DNA of 64,000 bases from Leptobrachium leishanense (taxonomy: Eukaryota; Chordata; Amphibia; Anura; Megophryidae). The notes under the pieces are model-generated. The model had not been told where the DNA came from and did not search any database. It saw nothing but the letters and a program-made list of their open reading frames with translations. Both the position numbers and the translations under genes were made by a program. Positions 42,248-54,800 of this stretch are shown here, in pieces. The stretch spans positions 332,760,077-332,824,076 of the forward strand of contig CM019066.1 of the NCBI GenBank assembly GCA_009667805.1, in the 5' to 3' direction. Within the stretch, counting starts at the first letter, position 1; the number at the start of each line of letters is the position of its first letter.

Positions 42248-43485
42248 ATGATCGATGGTTTACCAACCACTAAATGTATTAATGTTTAATAAGGAGAATT
42301 ATGGTGCTTCTATTTTAAATGACAGGAAGTACTTAGTTTTTGTCATATTGTCCGTGTAAGCTCTTGAGACTTGTTATTCAGCAAATTATATTTTTTTTGT
42401 AAAACGTATGTATTGCTTTATAGTCAGGGATATACTCCATCGTCATTAGTTTTTATTTCTGAATAAACTTTTATGTTTTAAAAAGTTTTGTGTGCATATT
42501 TCCATTGGATTTAACCAGCTGTCAACTTTTACATAGTTAATACATAAATTAATGTGAATTTCCTTGGAATTCATTATTAAAATTACATACATACATACAT
42601 AATATTTATATGATATTTTTTCTTATATATTTCCCAAAACAAGTAAATACAAATTATTAAAACTAACAATATTAAACAATATTAAATATTGGTTTAGGTA
42701 CATACATATTGTTAGAATAAAATAGCAAAAATTCAATATTGACATTGCGGTATATTTTTGTTAGCTGCATGTGTACACTAGAAGACTGCAGTTAATAAGA
42801 TAAACCCTGGCGGTGTAGAATAGAGCTGAATAGAATATATGTGGTGTCTGTTTGCTCCATGAAGCTGCTGTCCATGAGATAACTGACTTACGCAGACTTA
42901 CCAAATGTTACAAGGAATTTTAATACAGAAAAAAACTTGAGCCAGTTACTAAAACCAGCTGTTATAAAGCAAATGATAAGTGATTTCTCTACCAAATAAT
43001 ACATTTAAACACAAAAGTCCATGATTAATATTGACGGCTGTAGATATATGTTATCATGCATAGAAGATGTATTAATTCAATAACAATAAGTGTGTAACTG
43101 GACATTTTATTTCCTTGTTATGCATTCGTTTTGGCTTTACACTTACAATTATTGGTTCACGTACTGATATTATATCATTCTTCCATCTAGCATACAGAAG
43201 TCTTCAATAAAAAAATTAAAGCAAAAAAAGAAAAAAGAAAAGAAAAGAGAAAACAAAGTACAATCAAATTATTTAATGAAAGTCAAACAAAGAGTAAAAA
43301 AGTCACATAAAAAGAAAGCAAAGCAAGCACAAGGAATGCCAACATGAAAAAGTGACATATAGGTTGTAGTCATAAGTAGAACTTAGAGTTATAAACCCAG
43401 TTGATGAGCAAGTGATAAGGTAATAACAGGGAGGGCCACAATATTCCACATTAGGGTGTACCCTGTATATGTCTATGATAGTTCT
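42248..43485. other. No gene seen
   Basis: AT-rich; a short CATA run at 42584-42604 and an A/G-rich tract at 43205-43260. Confidence 0.45.
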
Positions 43486-45172
43486 TATCCCCTACACTAC
43501 CAAGATTGAGTATACTCGAGCTTCAGTGCACCTGCTGTTGCCCTAATAAACTAAACTATACTCGGTTTGGTGTAATTCTGGGGCAATACAAAAGAATCTT
43601 GTTTATTGCAAATGAGTTCCAGAATGTTTAGCACCTCTGGCATGACACCTGAGGTGCTAAAACAGTTTGATCAGCCGGGACACTGTGTGTGAAACACAGG
43701 ACCCCAACTGTGCAGCACAGAACCCCAACTGCAGTAGCTAATTTTGGCCAGCAGATGGTGGCACAAAGACACAGATTATGCTTCGCGTTTTGAGACTGTT
43801 TGGTTTTGCCGTGGTGCCGTTGGCTGTCAATGTGTGACGGTGAGAGGCTGGGGAGCAAGCAGAGGCGGAAGCGAGGAGCGGGCGAGCTGAGTTTAAGGAG
43901 CTGGTTATTTATTGCCTCCTAATCACAGGACCTCGGGTGATGTGAAGCACCTTCACCCACCCAGGAGACCTGTGAGCTGCTAAAAGAGGTAATGGTACTC
44001 ACCAACTAAGAATTACCGAATGCTAAAGAGTTGAGCCTGGAACAGTAAGGCTCCAACATAAGCAGTTTATTTGACATTCAAAGTATTGGTTTCGAATTAT
44101 GCTATGGGAGAGCTGTTTCTCCACATCTTTTGTATTTGAGGTAACCAGTACAAAGATAAGAAGGGAAGAGGTCACCCTCTATTTGGCCCGGTGCATTTCA
44201 GGCCAGAGCCTGGATTTAGTAGGCTCTGGAGAGTGTGCTTTTTCCTGTAATCTATAGCCAGTTCATTGAGACAATATTGCACTATAATCTTTTCTCCGCT
44301 TTTTTCTCTTTCCTCTGAGGACTGGGAGCTCGCTAGGACTCTAAAGAGACGGCATCAAATTAGGATTCTCATATATACTGTAACTGGACCGTATAAGTGA
44401 GACCTATAATAGACTATATCTATCAGCACCAGCACTTTTTTGTGTACTATTAACTGACCTAGTATCCAGCAAGACTGTCTCCTAACCAGTGATACCACAG
44501 ATATTGCGTAACACGTGCGCCAGGAGACACTAATGACTTACTGTGCAGTTTCCTAAGGTTCCAACTGTGGAAACCCTTACACTATATGCACTTTATTACC
44601 TGCATCTGCATTTTAGATGCACAAGCACTTTAATTGATATTGCAATAAATGCACTTTTTTTGCACTTTGCACATGATTTAGCTTACTTCACCGTTGCACT
44701 TTTTTAACAGTCCTTTTAGACTGTGCATATATCCCAACATTGGGATTCGCCGTACTATTTTAGCATGCATTCTGTACTGTAGATGGTTTGTATTGCTTAT
44801 AACTTTTTCTGTGCCGACTCGCTATTAGCACCTTATTCCGCTCATTAGTCGTTACACTCTTGTTGTATCAGTATATTTACAGTGTTTACAGATAACTCTT
44901 CAACTGTATGCTCTTTGCAGGGTCAATCTAGACCGTATAGGACAGTTACATGTGAAGGTAACCGAGTCCCTAATTTACCAATCACTTCTTGCGCCCCCCT
45001 CTTACACCTTAGATGGTGACATCTGCAGGTCAAATGGGGATACTACAGTAAGAAGTACAGTGGGAAAAATCCCCAAACCTTCTTACTGTATAATTCATGA
45101 AGAGTGATTTTCCAAACAAACCCTGGCTCCTAACAGTGATTATATGGAAAATCACTTCGTAGTGAAGGGGAT
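43486..45172. repeat. MITE of the CTTCACTACCAAG family split by about 1.2 kb of unassigned repeat
   Basis: The left part (43486-43790) has CCTACACTACCAAGATTGAG, TTTAGCACCTCTGGC and the GCCAGCAGATGGTGGCA segment. The right part (about 44990-45172) resumes with GATGGTGACATCTGCAGGTC, GATTTTCCAAACAAA and ends CTTCGTAGTGAAGGGG. The intervening 43800-44985 has no frame or terminus I recognise; repeated words such as TGCACTTTTTTxxC occur around 44640-44710. Confidence 0.55.
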
Positions 45173-45434
45173 ATCAATGTGATACTCCATGGTATTCAGC
45201 CAAATTCATTTTACAGCTATCTGTATACGTACATGCTAACTGTGACATCAAGGGCTTGCTGTTAGGTGATACCTCAATATGAATATAGATAAGGCTGATG
45301 TATAGCATGTAAATCCAGCCCATTGTTAATATACAGCATTATCTTCACTACTGGATAATCTCCAGTCCCCTTATCAGTACAGGAAAATGTAAAATAAAAT
45401 TACATCCTCCTTCTAACACCATAAGATATGGATG
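45173..45434. other. No gene seen
   Basis: Short unique spacer. Confidence 0.4.
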
Positions 45435-45595
45435 CAATTTAGAATGTAAGCTCCTTAGGGAGCAGAGCCCGCTCACGTCAAGTATATATATTTTCAGTAT
45501 GTCTAACTGTGTATTGTAACGACTGTAACCCCATGTACTACAATGTGGAATATGGTGTTCAGTATAAATAAACGGATAATAGTACAATACAAAGT
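45435..45595 (+). repeat. LINE/SINE 3' tail, L2-like
   Basis: GAATGTAAGCTCCTTAGGGA, GCAGAGCCCGCTCACGTCAA, GTGTATTGTAACGACTGTAA and a terminal TATAAATAAACGGATAATA form a typical L2-mobilised 3' end; no coding part. Confidence 0.7.
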
Positions 45596-45611
45596 GCTTG
45601 TAAAAAAGTAA

Positions 45612-46296
45612 GGCTCCTATTACATTCTTCACGCTGCGCATTTGCGTGTGCGCGACTGCAAAACCATTTGCGCAGAACATCGTATTACGACGTTCGCGCA
45701 ATGATGCGCGTTAACGTCCAACGTGAGTGCCCTGCGCGAACCCAGCGCGAGCGCAAGTGCGTGCGCGCGCGCATACTACACTTAACATTATGAGTGCAAA
45801 TGCGTTAAGAGGATGGTATTACAATCGATGTGCAACTTCCTACGAACGACTTTTGCACGCATAATTTTTACTTTTTTGAAAACCTGGTATTAACTGCAAA
45901 TCTGAACGTGCTGGCCGGAACAAAATACACCAGCACGAAAAAAAAAAATACAGCACAGTACAGTTACACATTCTACACATACCCAGACATTAAAATTTAA
46001 TAATTTGGCAAAATATTTTTTTGCTGCAGCACAGATACGCAGATTGACTTTGACAGGCACAACAACCGAAACCTAGAAAATGGTGGTTCTTAATTCTGAT
46101 TGCCCACCGATTCCTGCACGCAACGTTCATTTGCGCACAAATTTGCGCGTCGGATTTGCGTGCGGGAAGACTTGGAGGCTGAAAAAATGCGCTCGGATCG
46201 TAATACCGCGTTAATTTTCACGCGATAACGCATTTTGCGGTGAGCAAAACAATTGCACTGCGCGAGCGCATTTGCGCGAAGAATGTAATAGGGACC
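45612..46296. mobile_element. PIF/Harbinger MITE, family A copy 3
   Basis: Ends GGCTCCTATTACATTCTTCA and GAATGTAATAGGGACC with exact TAA flanks at 45609-45611 and 46297-46299. The body matches the 7465-8211 copy (GTATTACGACGTTCGCGCAA, GATGGTATTACAATCGATG). CpG-rich, non-coding. Confidence 0.92.
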
Positions 46297-46315
46297 TAAG
46301 TATTTTATTGCTCTA

Positions 46316-47146
46316 TAGGAGTTATTCAAAGAGCACCAAATTGGCCACGGAATTGCACCAAATATTTCCCCGTACAGTGCAATTTCGCGGCCATTTGGCT
46401 GTTCAAAAAGCTGGCAGTACACCAAATAGTGGCGAATTGCCAGCGAAATACGGTGATCATCGGCAGCAGTGAAATCCCCCAGTGAGAAGCAATGGCTAAT
46501 CTATTCATAGAACACCGAACTGCACCGAAATGTCAGTGAAATGCCCTGCTTTTCGGTGGTTTTGTTCGACAGTTCTAATCAGGCGAATCCCATAGGTTTC
46601 AATGTAAAAAAAATCCCCGTTTTTCTTAAATGGTTATTCAAATGTTTATTCTTTTCATTTGCAGCAAAAAGTCTCTTTATATATTTTTTATGATTTTTAA
46701 AGCATTTTTCGGGATTTTTTTGTTGAAAATTTTTTCCCAATTTTTTTTTTTAAATGCTGTTTTTTTTCTGTAGCAGACCTTTTTTATTATTATTCATAGT
46801 ACCTAATATATTATTATATATTTTATATATATATATATTTTCATGCAGTATTTTTTTTACAAATGCCTTTTAAAAGTTGCGTTTTCTTTTCTTCTTTTTA
46901 CCCCTGTTCCGCGGCTTGCCGGCTTTTTCCGGAGGCTGTTCAGCCTTCTGTTCGGATTTCGTCTACTTTTTTCGGATCGATTCGTCGGATGCATTTGGCG
47001 GTTTTTCAGATCGATTTGGCGAGTCGATCGCCGCACTTTGGGGACCCTGCCGTGAATTCACCGTAGGGTCGGCAAATTGAACTCGCCGAAGTGAGGTGGA
47101 AGGGAGACCATCAAAATTTGATTTCGGGGCTCTCTGAATAACCCTG
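46316..47146. mobile_element. TIR element, CAGGGTTATTCAAAGAG family, copy 2
   Basis: Ends TAGGAGTTATTCAAAGAGCA (degraded by one base) and GGCTCTCTGAATAACCCTG. TAT lies on both sides if the first base of the left end is lost. The internal core CCCATAGGTTTCAATGTAAA is present. The short plus-strand frames at 46843-47080 overlap in all three phases and are chance. Confidence 0.78.
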
Positions 47147-47347
47147 TATGTTTCTACAGTATATGTCTGATATTGTTTATTTTCTCTTCCTAATTAAATT
47201 CTATTTTATGATTAAAGGTACCCCTTGTAATTCAGGCTTTGTCTCTTCTTGAATTACACACACTTCAGTACTTCTGCACTTAAGCACTTGAGATCTGGTT
47301 AGCAGTAAGCCAGTCGGGAACGAAAGAGAATGGGTTCTTTTCCTTAA

Positions 47348-47674
47348 CCCCTTCACTACCAAGTGATTTTCCAAAAAAAATAATTAATTATACTGTAACA
47401 AATATATGGGAATATTCCCAATATATTCCTTACTGTAATAACTGATTTGTCAGGCAGATGTCGCCATCTTCTGGCCAAATAGAGTTACTGCAGTTCTGAG
47501 CTCTGTGCAGGATTAGCTGGGGAAAAGTCCATTAGAGACATTCCTTACCTGGTTTTAAAAAGTATTTTAATTGTATTTACAAGGACGCAGCATAGCCCCA
47601 GATTGTGGTCATGTTCTTGGGCTGATGTGTCTGCTGCTGCGCATTGTGTATACACGACCACGGTATTGAAGGGG
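47348..47674. mobile_element. MITE of the CTTCACTACCAAG family
   Basis: Ends CCCCTTCACTACCAAGTG and ACGGTATTGAAGGGG are inverted; TTAA precedes and TAAT follows, so the target was TAA or TTAA. Shares AGATGTCGCCATCTTCTGGC and GAGTTACTGCAGTTCTGAGC with the copy at 20336-20773. Confidence 0.75.
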
Positions 47675-48585
47675 TAATAAAATCATCACAAACTACCACA
47701 TTGTAAGAAAACAAAGGTTTATATAAAACCACTTGTCTTTTTGTTTAACCAGAAAGGAGTAATGTATTACTTTCTCAAAGGAAAAGTGCAGACAACAAAT
47801 TCTCCAGCAAAACAAGAAAAGGAAACACTTTCAAAGCACTTGGAAATAGTTTATACCTTCTCAAGAGTCAACTTTGTAATGAATATTTACACAAATCTCC
47901 CAAGTCGCCATAATTATGTTTATTCTTGGAATGACGCAAGTTCTTTTGTTTTGTTTTTAGTTTACCAGTGTAATTTTGCCCCAGGCGCACCTTCAGGAAG
48001 AAAATAGTGATTATGATGAACATTGCTGAGGTTTGTCACTGACAGAATACAGAATACATTTTGTTTTTAGTTTTCCATTGTTATGCATATGTTTGTTTCA
48101 TTAAACTAATGCTTTGATGTGCATCCTTAAAAAAAATCTGTATGATTAATGGATGATACGGGTATTACTATTTTTAATCAGAGATTATTAATATTTCTCA
48201 TAATTCTTTTAAATGTAAAATATGTGCAATAGTGGCACAATAATTAAAAACTGCACAATATCTGGAATTTTCATTCTATGATGCAGTTTTGCAGTAGTAT
48301 AAATAGCTTAAACTTATTCTTTATAGCTTGGCTCTACACAGATTATCATAATAATAATGCTGTATGTTTATCAGCAAAGTATACAATAGCCTACATCCGT
48401 AATGGAAAACACTAGCACCCCAGATTTTTTGAACTACAGGTTCAATGACAACCAGCCAGTCTTAAGGCTGCTAGTGCATCATGGGAAATGTTGAGCAAAA
48501 CAACTATTGTTGTTTTTGCTCAGTATAAGTGTATCAGATAATGCAGACGTGGAGCCCTTGCTTGAGGTACATAGGATGGCACATC
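47675..48585. other. No gene seen
   Basis: AT-rich. An 88-codon plus-strand frame (47741-48007) resembles nothing known. Confidence 0.45.
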
Positions 48586-48588
48586 CTT

Positions 48589-48622
48589 CCTGATGAGGCC
48601 TAGCATGGCTGAAACGATCGTT
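48589..48622 (+). repeat. Hairpin-AAACG motif
   Basis: CTGATGAG, stem GCC (48598-48600), loop TAGCAT, stem GGC, then TGAAACGATCGTTGG. Confidence 0.6.
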
Positions 48623-50022
48623 GGGGGTTGTTGTAGCTCTTGTGCAGAGATGACTTTCTTGCCATTTCGGTCCTGGCCGCCCTGTCTGGGGGATAGCAGT
48701 CTGATTTGAATATGCTTCCGTCTTTTCTGTAATGGCACCAGCAGGCTAAAACCTTGTGAGACCTGAACAGGGACCCACCGTAGGGCAAGTCACTTACGCC
48801 GTTTCCTGTTCTCAGGCCCCACACAAACTTTGTGCTCATCATGGGACATGCTGTTTCAAAACAGGGTGCCAGGGTTTGTGTCAGGTTCGGGTTCTGGTGG
48901 AACCAGGTAGAGGGGATATGGCCCAAATGCAGTTACTACAGACAGGATAGTGGGTGGAGGAGGGTGGGTTGAAGGAGACTGACCAGATCTTTGAGGAGTA
49001 GCTGGAGACTGGAGACTGGAAGGATACTGGTGGAAACACGGTGGGAATTTTGGTAGAGACACAAAAGGGTTAAAACTGGATTCAGGGAAGTAGCAGACTA
49101 GGACCGCAGAGCTAGTCACCTCTTTCTGCTGGGAAGGGATAACAATACTGAAGCACAGAAGGGAAAGAGGGAGGGAACTTTATTTCAGGTGAGGAAAGGT
49201 GTGGTATGTTAGTTGTAGTTTAACTGTTTATAGACCTGTGCTTCCAGTGCTGGGGAGAGGCAGCACTTTTCCTGTGCTGCCAAGGTGCAATTCAAGAGGG
49301 AATGGTGCCAGCCTGGCCCTTCTTCGGCGACGGCGGCATGAGGCATGACAGTTTGTAAGATTCACTAAAGATCTCCAAGAGAATGAGAATATCTCTATAA
49401 AGAGCTGGGTTTAGCCAAGAGGTTATTTGAACCTCACCATATTGACTGTTCAGTGAATGATCATATTTAAAGGGATTCTCTATGGTAAATACAGGAATGG
49501 GGCTCTGGAGAGAAAAAATAAGGGGTTAAGTATTAATTCTTCCCAACCCTCCATCTTTGCTTTTACCTTAATGTGTGAATAAACCACTCACCTTTAGTGC
49601 AGGGTTTCCCTTTGCACTCTTCCACTGAAGCAGTGGTGAAGCATTGGCCAATCAGCTGGACACAGAGCTGTGCATTGCTGAACAAAACCCCAGAAGGCTG
49701 TCCGGCAGGAGAAATGAGAAACATAGCAGCACAGTCTGATGTCTTGAATAAAAATATAATATTACAGGTGTAGTAAATGGTGCAAATGCAGATGCCAGGT
49801 AGACCAACACCCAAGACTTGTAAAAAAGAGAAGGAGTACGGCACTCCTAAGATGGTTCAATCAAACAAACTTATTGCGTGTATGTTGTGGTAATGTTTTG
49901 GCCTTTGTCAAGCTTGAGCTGATTGACAGCTTAAAGACCATGGAGATCCCTCCACTTGGAAAGATGTTGGTGGAAGGTAGAGGGGGGAGACACTCAGCTG
50001 CCCATGACCAAAGAAATTAAAT
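48623..50022. other. No gene seen; moderately GC repeat-like DNA
   Basis: GGAGACTGGAGACTGGAAGG and similar purine-rich words around 48950-49030; short frames only. At 49893-49920 (minus) another hairpin-AAAC motif occurs (CTT-GACA-AAG then GGCCAAAACATT). Confidence 0.45.
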
Positions 50023-50161
50023 CAGGGATCTCAAACTCTGCCCCCCCCTTGATGTCCCTGAACTGCACCTCCCATTATTATCTGGCCATTTACTGCATTT
50101 CAAGGAATTCTGGTAATTGTAAGCAATAAACATCTGGCTGGGCCAGAGTTTGAGATCCCTC
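50023..50161. mobile_element. Short hAT MITE
   Basis: Ends CAGGGATCTCAAACTCTG and CAGAGTTTGAGATCCCT(C) are inverted; AATTAAAT before (50015-50022) and CATTAAAT after (50162-50169) match at seven of eight positions. Confidence 0.85.
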
Positions 50162-50169
50162 CATTAAAT

Positions 50170-50931
50170 TGTCATGGTAACATGGGGTCAATTTAACGAT
50201 CTGATGTCTCAATGGTCTCTACCTTCAAACACACTTCTCGATTACAAACTGAACTAGGAGTTTCATCGTGAGACCTTCAGTATCTGTGTTTTCCATTGAA
50301 GGTGGCTTATTCAGCTTTCAAGATTTGACCTTGATCATACTTATGTAAAAGCGTATATGTAGCTGTCAAGTTGGTCAATAACCTAATCCACTCATCAATA
50401 TTACACATTTTCTTGCTTATTAATATGTGATTAAAAATGTATATGATGAAAAGATATCGACTGCGGACGAATTGTGCAACAAGAGCAATTATGATCCCAA
50501 AGTCTAATCACTACATAAGCTGTTTAAACCAGTGAATGTCGATAGTCCATTTGTCACTGAGGTTTTGTATTAAAAAGTATTTGAATTATGTTTGCTTTAT
50601 GATACAAGAGCTTAACAAAGTTAGTGTTTATGCAAATCCACTTTGTGGTTCCTCTGGCCTAATGTTGGTAACAATACATTACGTGTCCCTGAGGTATTTC
50701 TGTTTGCTCTATACATTGATTGTTTTTGACGGTTGTTGTAGATCTAGAGGAATAAAACAAAGTCCACAACGTGGGATAATTAATTTTCTCTGTATATTAT
50801 AATATAGCATATACTCGGTATTCTAAAAAAACAAACAAACGCAAAAGCAAATCTATGCCAACAGTGTATATGTAGTTTAAGCTGCAAAATTGTATTTTTT
50901 TTTGTTATGAAAAAAGAAAATATTAGAGATT
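50170..50931. other. No gene seen
   Basis: AT-rich unique sequence. Confidence 0.45.
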
Positions 50932-50939
50932 TTCTAAGC

Positions 50940-51049
50940 CAGGGGTCAGCAGCCATGCCTTAGAATGTTTTAGGCATTCATTAGGTTGGCTGAGCCTCAT
51001 GGGAAATGTAGTTCCTAAATATATGGATGGCCAAGGTTGCCGACCCCTG
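50940..51049. mobile_element. Short hAT MITE
   Basis: Ends CAGGGGTCAGCAGCCATGCC and GGTTGCCGACCCCTG; exact 8-bp duplication TTCTAAGC at 50932-50939 and 51050-51057. 110 bp in all. Confidence 0.93.
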
Positions 51050-51057
51050 TTCTAAGC

Positions 51058-51327
51058 ACTATTTCCTGCTCTAAGCAGAATTTAGGCTTAAATAGAAACA
51101 TGAATTACACCTGAAAAGGTTTTATTTTAGTAAATATTATTATTAATTAAAATTATAATTATTAATTATAATCATAATAATATAACTTGTGAATGTCATA
51201 ACGAATAACCAAAATTAAATGAATTGCAAGTAGATACTTTATGGATTTTCTTAATTTAGTTCATGAGTTCATGTATCTCCTACATGATATTTCAATTGAA
51301 AAAAAAAATTCCCAGGACTTCATGGAC
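51058..51327. other. No gene seen
   Basis: Very AT-rich (TTAATTATAAT words). Confidence 0.4.
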
Positions 51328-51330
51328 TTA

Positions 51331-51777
51331 GGCTAGGGTCAGACGAGCGTGATTTCTACGGACTGTACGTCCGTGTACACGGACATACGTCAGTACGGAA
51401 GACACAGTAGTGGCCACACAGTCCGTTTATTCACTGACGGATATTTTGACGGATGTAGCAGGGAAAATAAATTAAAAAGCAAAACCATTTTGTCCGTGAA
51501 AAATGCTGGACGTATAAATGCAGTCCGTCTGACCACGTTCCATCACTCACACACAAAGCTATGCGGACGTTGCGGACGCAGCGCACTTTGTGCGGCCGTT
51601 CTAGTGGTTGTACGTTCTTGCCTGCCTTGCGTCCGTGGGCCGCGGCCGTTGTGCGTCCGCAGTTCAGTGCGGACATACTTCATGTGTCAGGCTCCAATGG
51701 GCTTTCTTTCATGCTATCACGGACGTACTTTTAGGCGCAATCACGGACGTGAACACTACGCTCGTCTGACCCCAGCC
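51331..51777. mobile_element. PIF/Harbinger MITE, family B copy 4 (divergent subfamily)
   Basis: Ends GGCTAGGGTCAGACGAGCGT and CTCGTCTGACCCCAGCC with exact TTA flanks (51328-51330, 51778-51780). The interior is rich in GGACGTACGTCCGT-type words. The 157-codon frame over it is a consequence of high GC. Confidence 0.92.
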
Positions 51778-51858
51778 TTAACTGGGGTTTTTTTCTGCCA
51801 TCTTTTGAATCAACAGCAGTAGGTAATGTATGAAAGACTGAACCGACTATTTAGCTAT

Positions 51859-52039
51859 CAGGGCTATTCAGAAAGAGGTGAAAATCTTGAGAATGACTGG
51901 AGAATTGAAAATTCTAGGTCGAAATAGTCAAACCAGAAAAATTCTCCCATTTATCTCACTTTCCAAAATGGCTATTTGGCCTAGATTGTTCATTCTCCTG
52001 GCAATACTCAAGGTTTTCACCTCTCCCTGAATAGCCCTG
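51859..52039. mobile_element. 181-bp MITE, CAGGGCTATTCA ends
   Basis: Ends CAGGGCTATTCAGAAAGAGG and CCTCTCCCTGAATAGCCCTG, continuing inverted into GTGAAAAYCTTGAG; TAT flanks on both sides (51856-51858, 52040-52042). It is close to a pure hairpin and shares the terminal motif of the CAGGGTTATTC family. Confidence 0.88.
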
Positions 52040-52137
52040 TATGTAACTACCGTGATCATGTATACACCATCAGCAGTAGTCAAAATCTTGTTCAGCACAT
52101 CCCTCCAATACAACTGTGGAATAGTCTCGACTTTATG

Positions 52138-52430
52138 AGAAGCGGGTTCAACCTAACCACCAGGTCACTGATCTGCAGTCATGGAAAGACGACTCCAATC
52201 CCACTCAGAAGACGCCACCAGCGAGTGTCCTTGGGCAAGACAACTATATGGATGCACCTACCTCACAAAATACTTGTACATCTCATAGATTGTAAATTCT
52301 CTTGGGAACAGGGTCCCCCTGAATCAGGTCATCATTCATGTGTGGTATTCTAATGTATCAACTCCGTGTACACTGATCTTGTAAAGCGCTGCGGAATATG
52401 TGGCGCTATATAAATAAAGGATAATAATAA
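52138..52430 (+). mobile_element. SINE with L2-type 3' end
   Basis: A CORE-like phrase GTGTCCTTGGGCAAGACA at about 52227-52244, then AGATTGTAAATTCTCTTGGG and AACAGGGTCC, ending in AAGCGCTGCGGAATATGTGG, TATAAATAAAG and an ATAATAATAAT tail. The head is degraded. Confidence 0.75.
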
Positions 52431-52439
52431 TAGTAGACA

Positions 52440-52790
52440 AAGCAGCCCAAGATTGTGTTAACACAATCTGGAGCTATGCTGTGTAATTGCAAATGCATTT
52501 CGTTAGTTGCAGGGCTGCAGAAGGGGTGCACAAAGTTTTAGCACAATAAGCATGATGCATGAGATGCTGACACTTTTTAAAACCAGCTGGGAAATGTCTC
52601 TAACAGACGTTTCCCCATCAGATCATATACAGAGCACAAAACTGTTGTAACTCAATTTGACAGCAGATGGCACCATTTTCCTGCCAAATACATTATTACA
52701 ATAAGAAAATCACTGGGAATATGCCCAAATATTTCCTATTGTATAATTAAAAATGATTTACAAAAAAAAAAAAAAAACACTGGTTACTGA
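52440..52790 (-). mobile_element. Partial copy of the CTTCACTACCAAG MITE family
   Basis: Minus-strand relation to 47348-47674 (AGCATAGC.CCAGATTGTG, AAAACCAGCTGGGAAATGTC, CAGCAGATGGC). Ends are degraded into a poly-A run at 52761-52775. Confidence 0.6.
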
Positions 52791-53684
52791 CAGTGTTTTT
52801 ATGTTGGGTTATAAATCTCCCCATTTATAATTCTTAGAAATAATTGTTGGTAACTTTTTCCAAAAAGAAACAAAAACAACAGTTAAAAAAATCCCACTAT
52901 AACACCAGTTTTGCTCCAAACACAATAATTCACCCAAGTTTTTAGCATTGAAAAAAAAAAGGTTAAATAAAGCAAATGAATGACAGATTGAACAAAAAAA
53001 TGCTGTGAAAAATAAGCACTTAAGACAATGCAATTTTATCGCCTTGGAGAAAGGCCAACACATCCACAGCTACAACCACTTAAAAAAAAAGAATTAAATC
53101 AAATGAAAAACACCATTTTATTCCTTAATAGCTAATCAAAGCCATGGTCATTAAATTATAGAGAAACGAATACCATAAAAATATTACAATTTTATTTCCA
53201 AAGTTTATCTTGATGTTATGGTCATAAATAGTCTCTTACTGCCTAAAAGGATGAAGCAGTATAATAGTTTATCAGATAAATTATTTAATTCCAGATATTC
53301 TGGAGGAAACCAACATCATTTTGAGACTCAGATATCCACAGTGTGGAAATGGGTGTATGTTTTAAAGCTCTCCTGCCATACTTAACTACAGGGCAACGGC
53401 ATCTTAGTGGTAGATTTGGCACAACAATCAGAGGTCCAATCAGAGCTGTTGATGCTTACTTATCCTGGTGAGATCAGAGGAACTGGCCAATAGGAAATAT
53501 GGAATGTCAGTGACCAGTGCTGATTTTATAATTAAATAGGCAAAGAAAGCATGTGCCTACAGGCATCGACCACAGGGGGGCCCCTTGCCCTTTTAAAAAT
53601 TTACAATTTAAAATGACAGCTATATCTCCGGACCCCTACATGCTAGAGGGTTATGTGAGATATCGTTAGAACGGCCAAGATATG
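52791..53684. other. No gene seen
   Basis: AT-rich with A-runs; no termini found. Confidence 0.45.
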
Positions 53685-54594
53685 CAGGGTTATTCAAAGA
53701 AATCCGAATGGCTCTCAAAAGGTAACCGAAGGCTGAAAAGCAGCATTTGGTTACCTTTCTTTCGGCTATCCAGAGAGCACGCAATTCGCCAAATCCTGGC
53801 GAATTGCCTGCACATACGGTGCCTGTTCGTGCCTGTTCGAGGGCTGTGAATCCCCATAGAGAAGCAATGCTTCGGCTATTCAGAGAACAAAACCCAGCAG
53901 TGAAAAGCTGCCAGATTGCCCTGCCATTCGGTGGTTTCATGCGGCAGATTTATTCCGGCGAATCCCATAGGCTTCAATGTTAAAAATATTCCCGTTTTAA
54001 TTCAATATCTAATAAACTGTTGATTATAATATTCTGCAGTAAAGAGTCTCTTTATTTATAGATTTTTTTAGGATATTTTAAGCATTTTTCAGGATTCTTT
54101 TAAAAGAAAATGTCCGATTTGTTTTATTTTTTTTTAACTTTAATTATTTTTTCTGTAACAGCCCTTTTTATTATCATTCCCTGGATCTCATATGTAAATT
54201 TCAGACCTTTTCACTAAGTAGTTTCTTTGCAAACAGCGTTTCACTTTTCAACCATTCAAGCAAACAGTTTTTTTAATTTATTCACTCCTTTCGTCTGCGG
54301 TGTCGGCTTTTTTTGGCGGCTGTGCTGCGTGTGATTGGCTCCTGCTTGGGTTTTTCCGGCGTTTTCGCAGGTTAATCCAGGTGTTTTTGCGGGTTTCGGT
54401 GTGTGTTCGCCCTTGTTTTGCAATTAGTTTTCGGCCGGTTTGCGGCGGCTTTTCCCTGCATTTCGGCAGCCCTGTGGTGCTTGCTGAATCCATTGCAGGG
54501 TGGCCGAGATGGGATTGCCAAATTGCACCGAATTGAAGAGAAAGAAAAGTCACTGAACGTGCGGTTGCTTTTCGATTCTCTTTGAATAACCCTG
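53685..54594. mobile_element. TIR element, CAGGGTTATTCAAAGAG family, copy 3
   Basis: Ends CAGGGTTATTCAAAGAAATC and TCTCTTTGAATAACCCTG; flanks ATG and GTG differ at one base. It is colinear with 32205-33097 over its length (GGTAACCGAA, CATACGGTGCCTGTTCG, CCATAGGCTTCAATGTTAAA). The overlapping frames at 54278-54616 have no recognisable protein. Confidence 0.82.
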
Positions 54595-54800
54595 GTGGCC
54601 TTTCCAATGACATCAAACGTGACCTGGTGTAGAACTAAAATAACAAATATGTTAAATACAACTATTTCCTTTTTTTTTTGCTAATGCAGGACAATTATTC
54701 ATGTTTCAATTATAAAGTGAACAGTGATGCTACACTAACTCATCTTCTCATTTCCCATGCTGCCAGCAAGTGTGGCAGCGATGGCAAAATGCATCATTAA

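Noticed and set aside
51349..51822. 157-codon plus-strand frame
   Set aside because: Lies on a CpG-rich Harbinger MITE with exact TTA duplications; high GC removes stop codons by chance.
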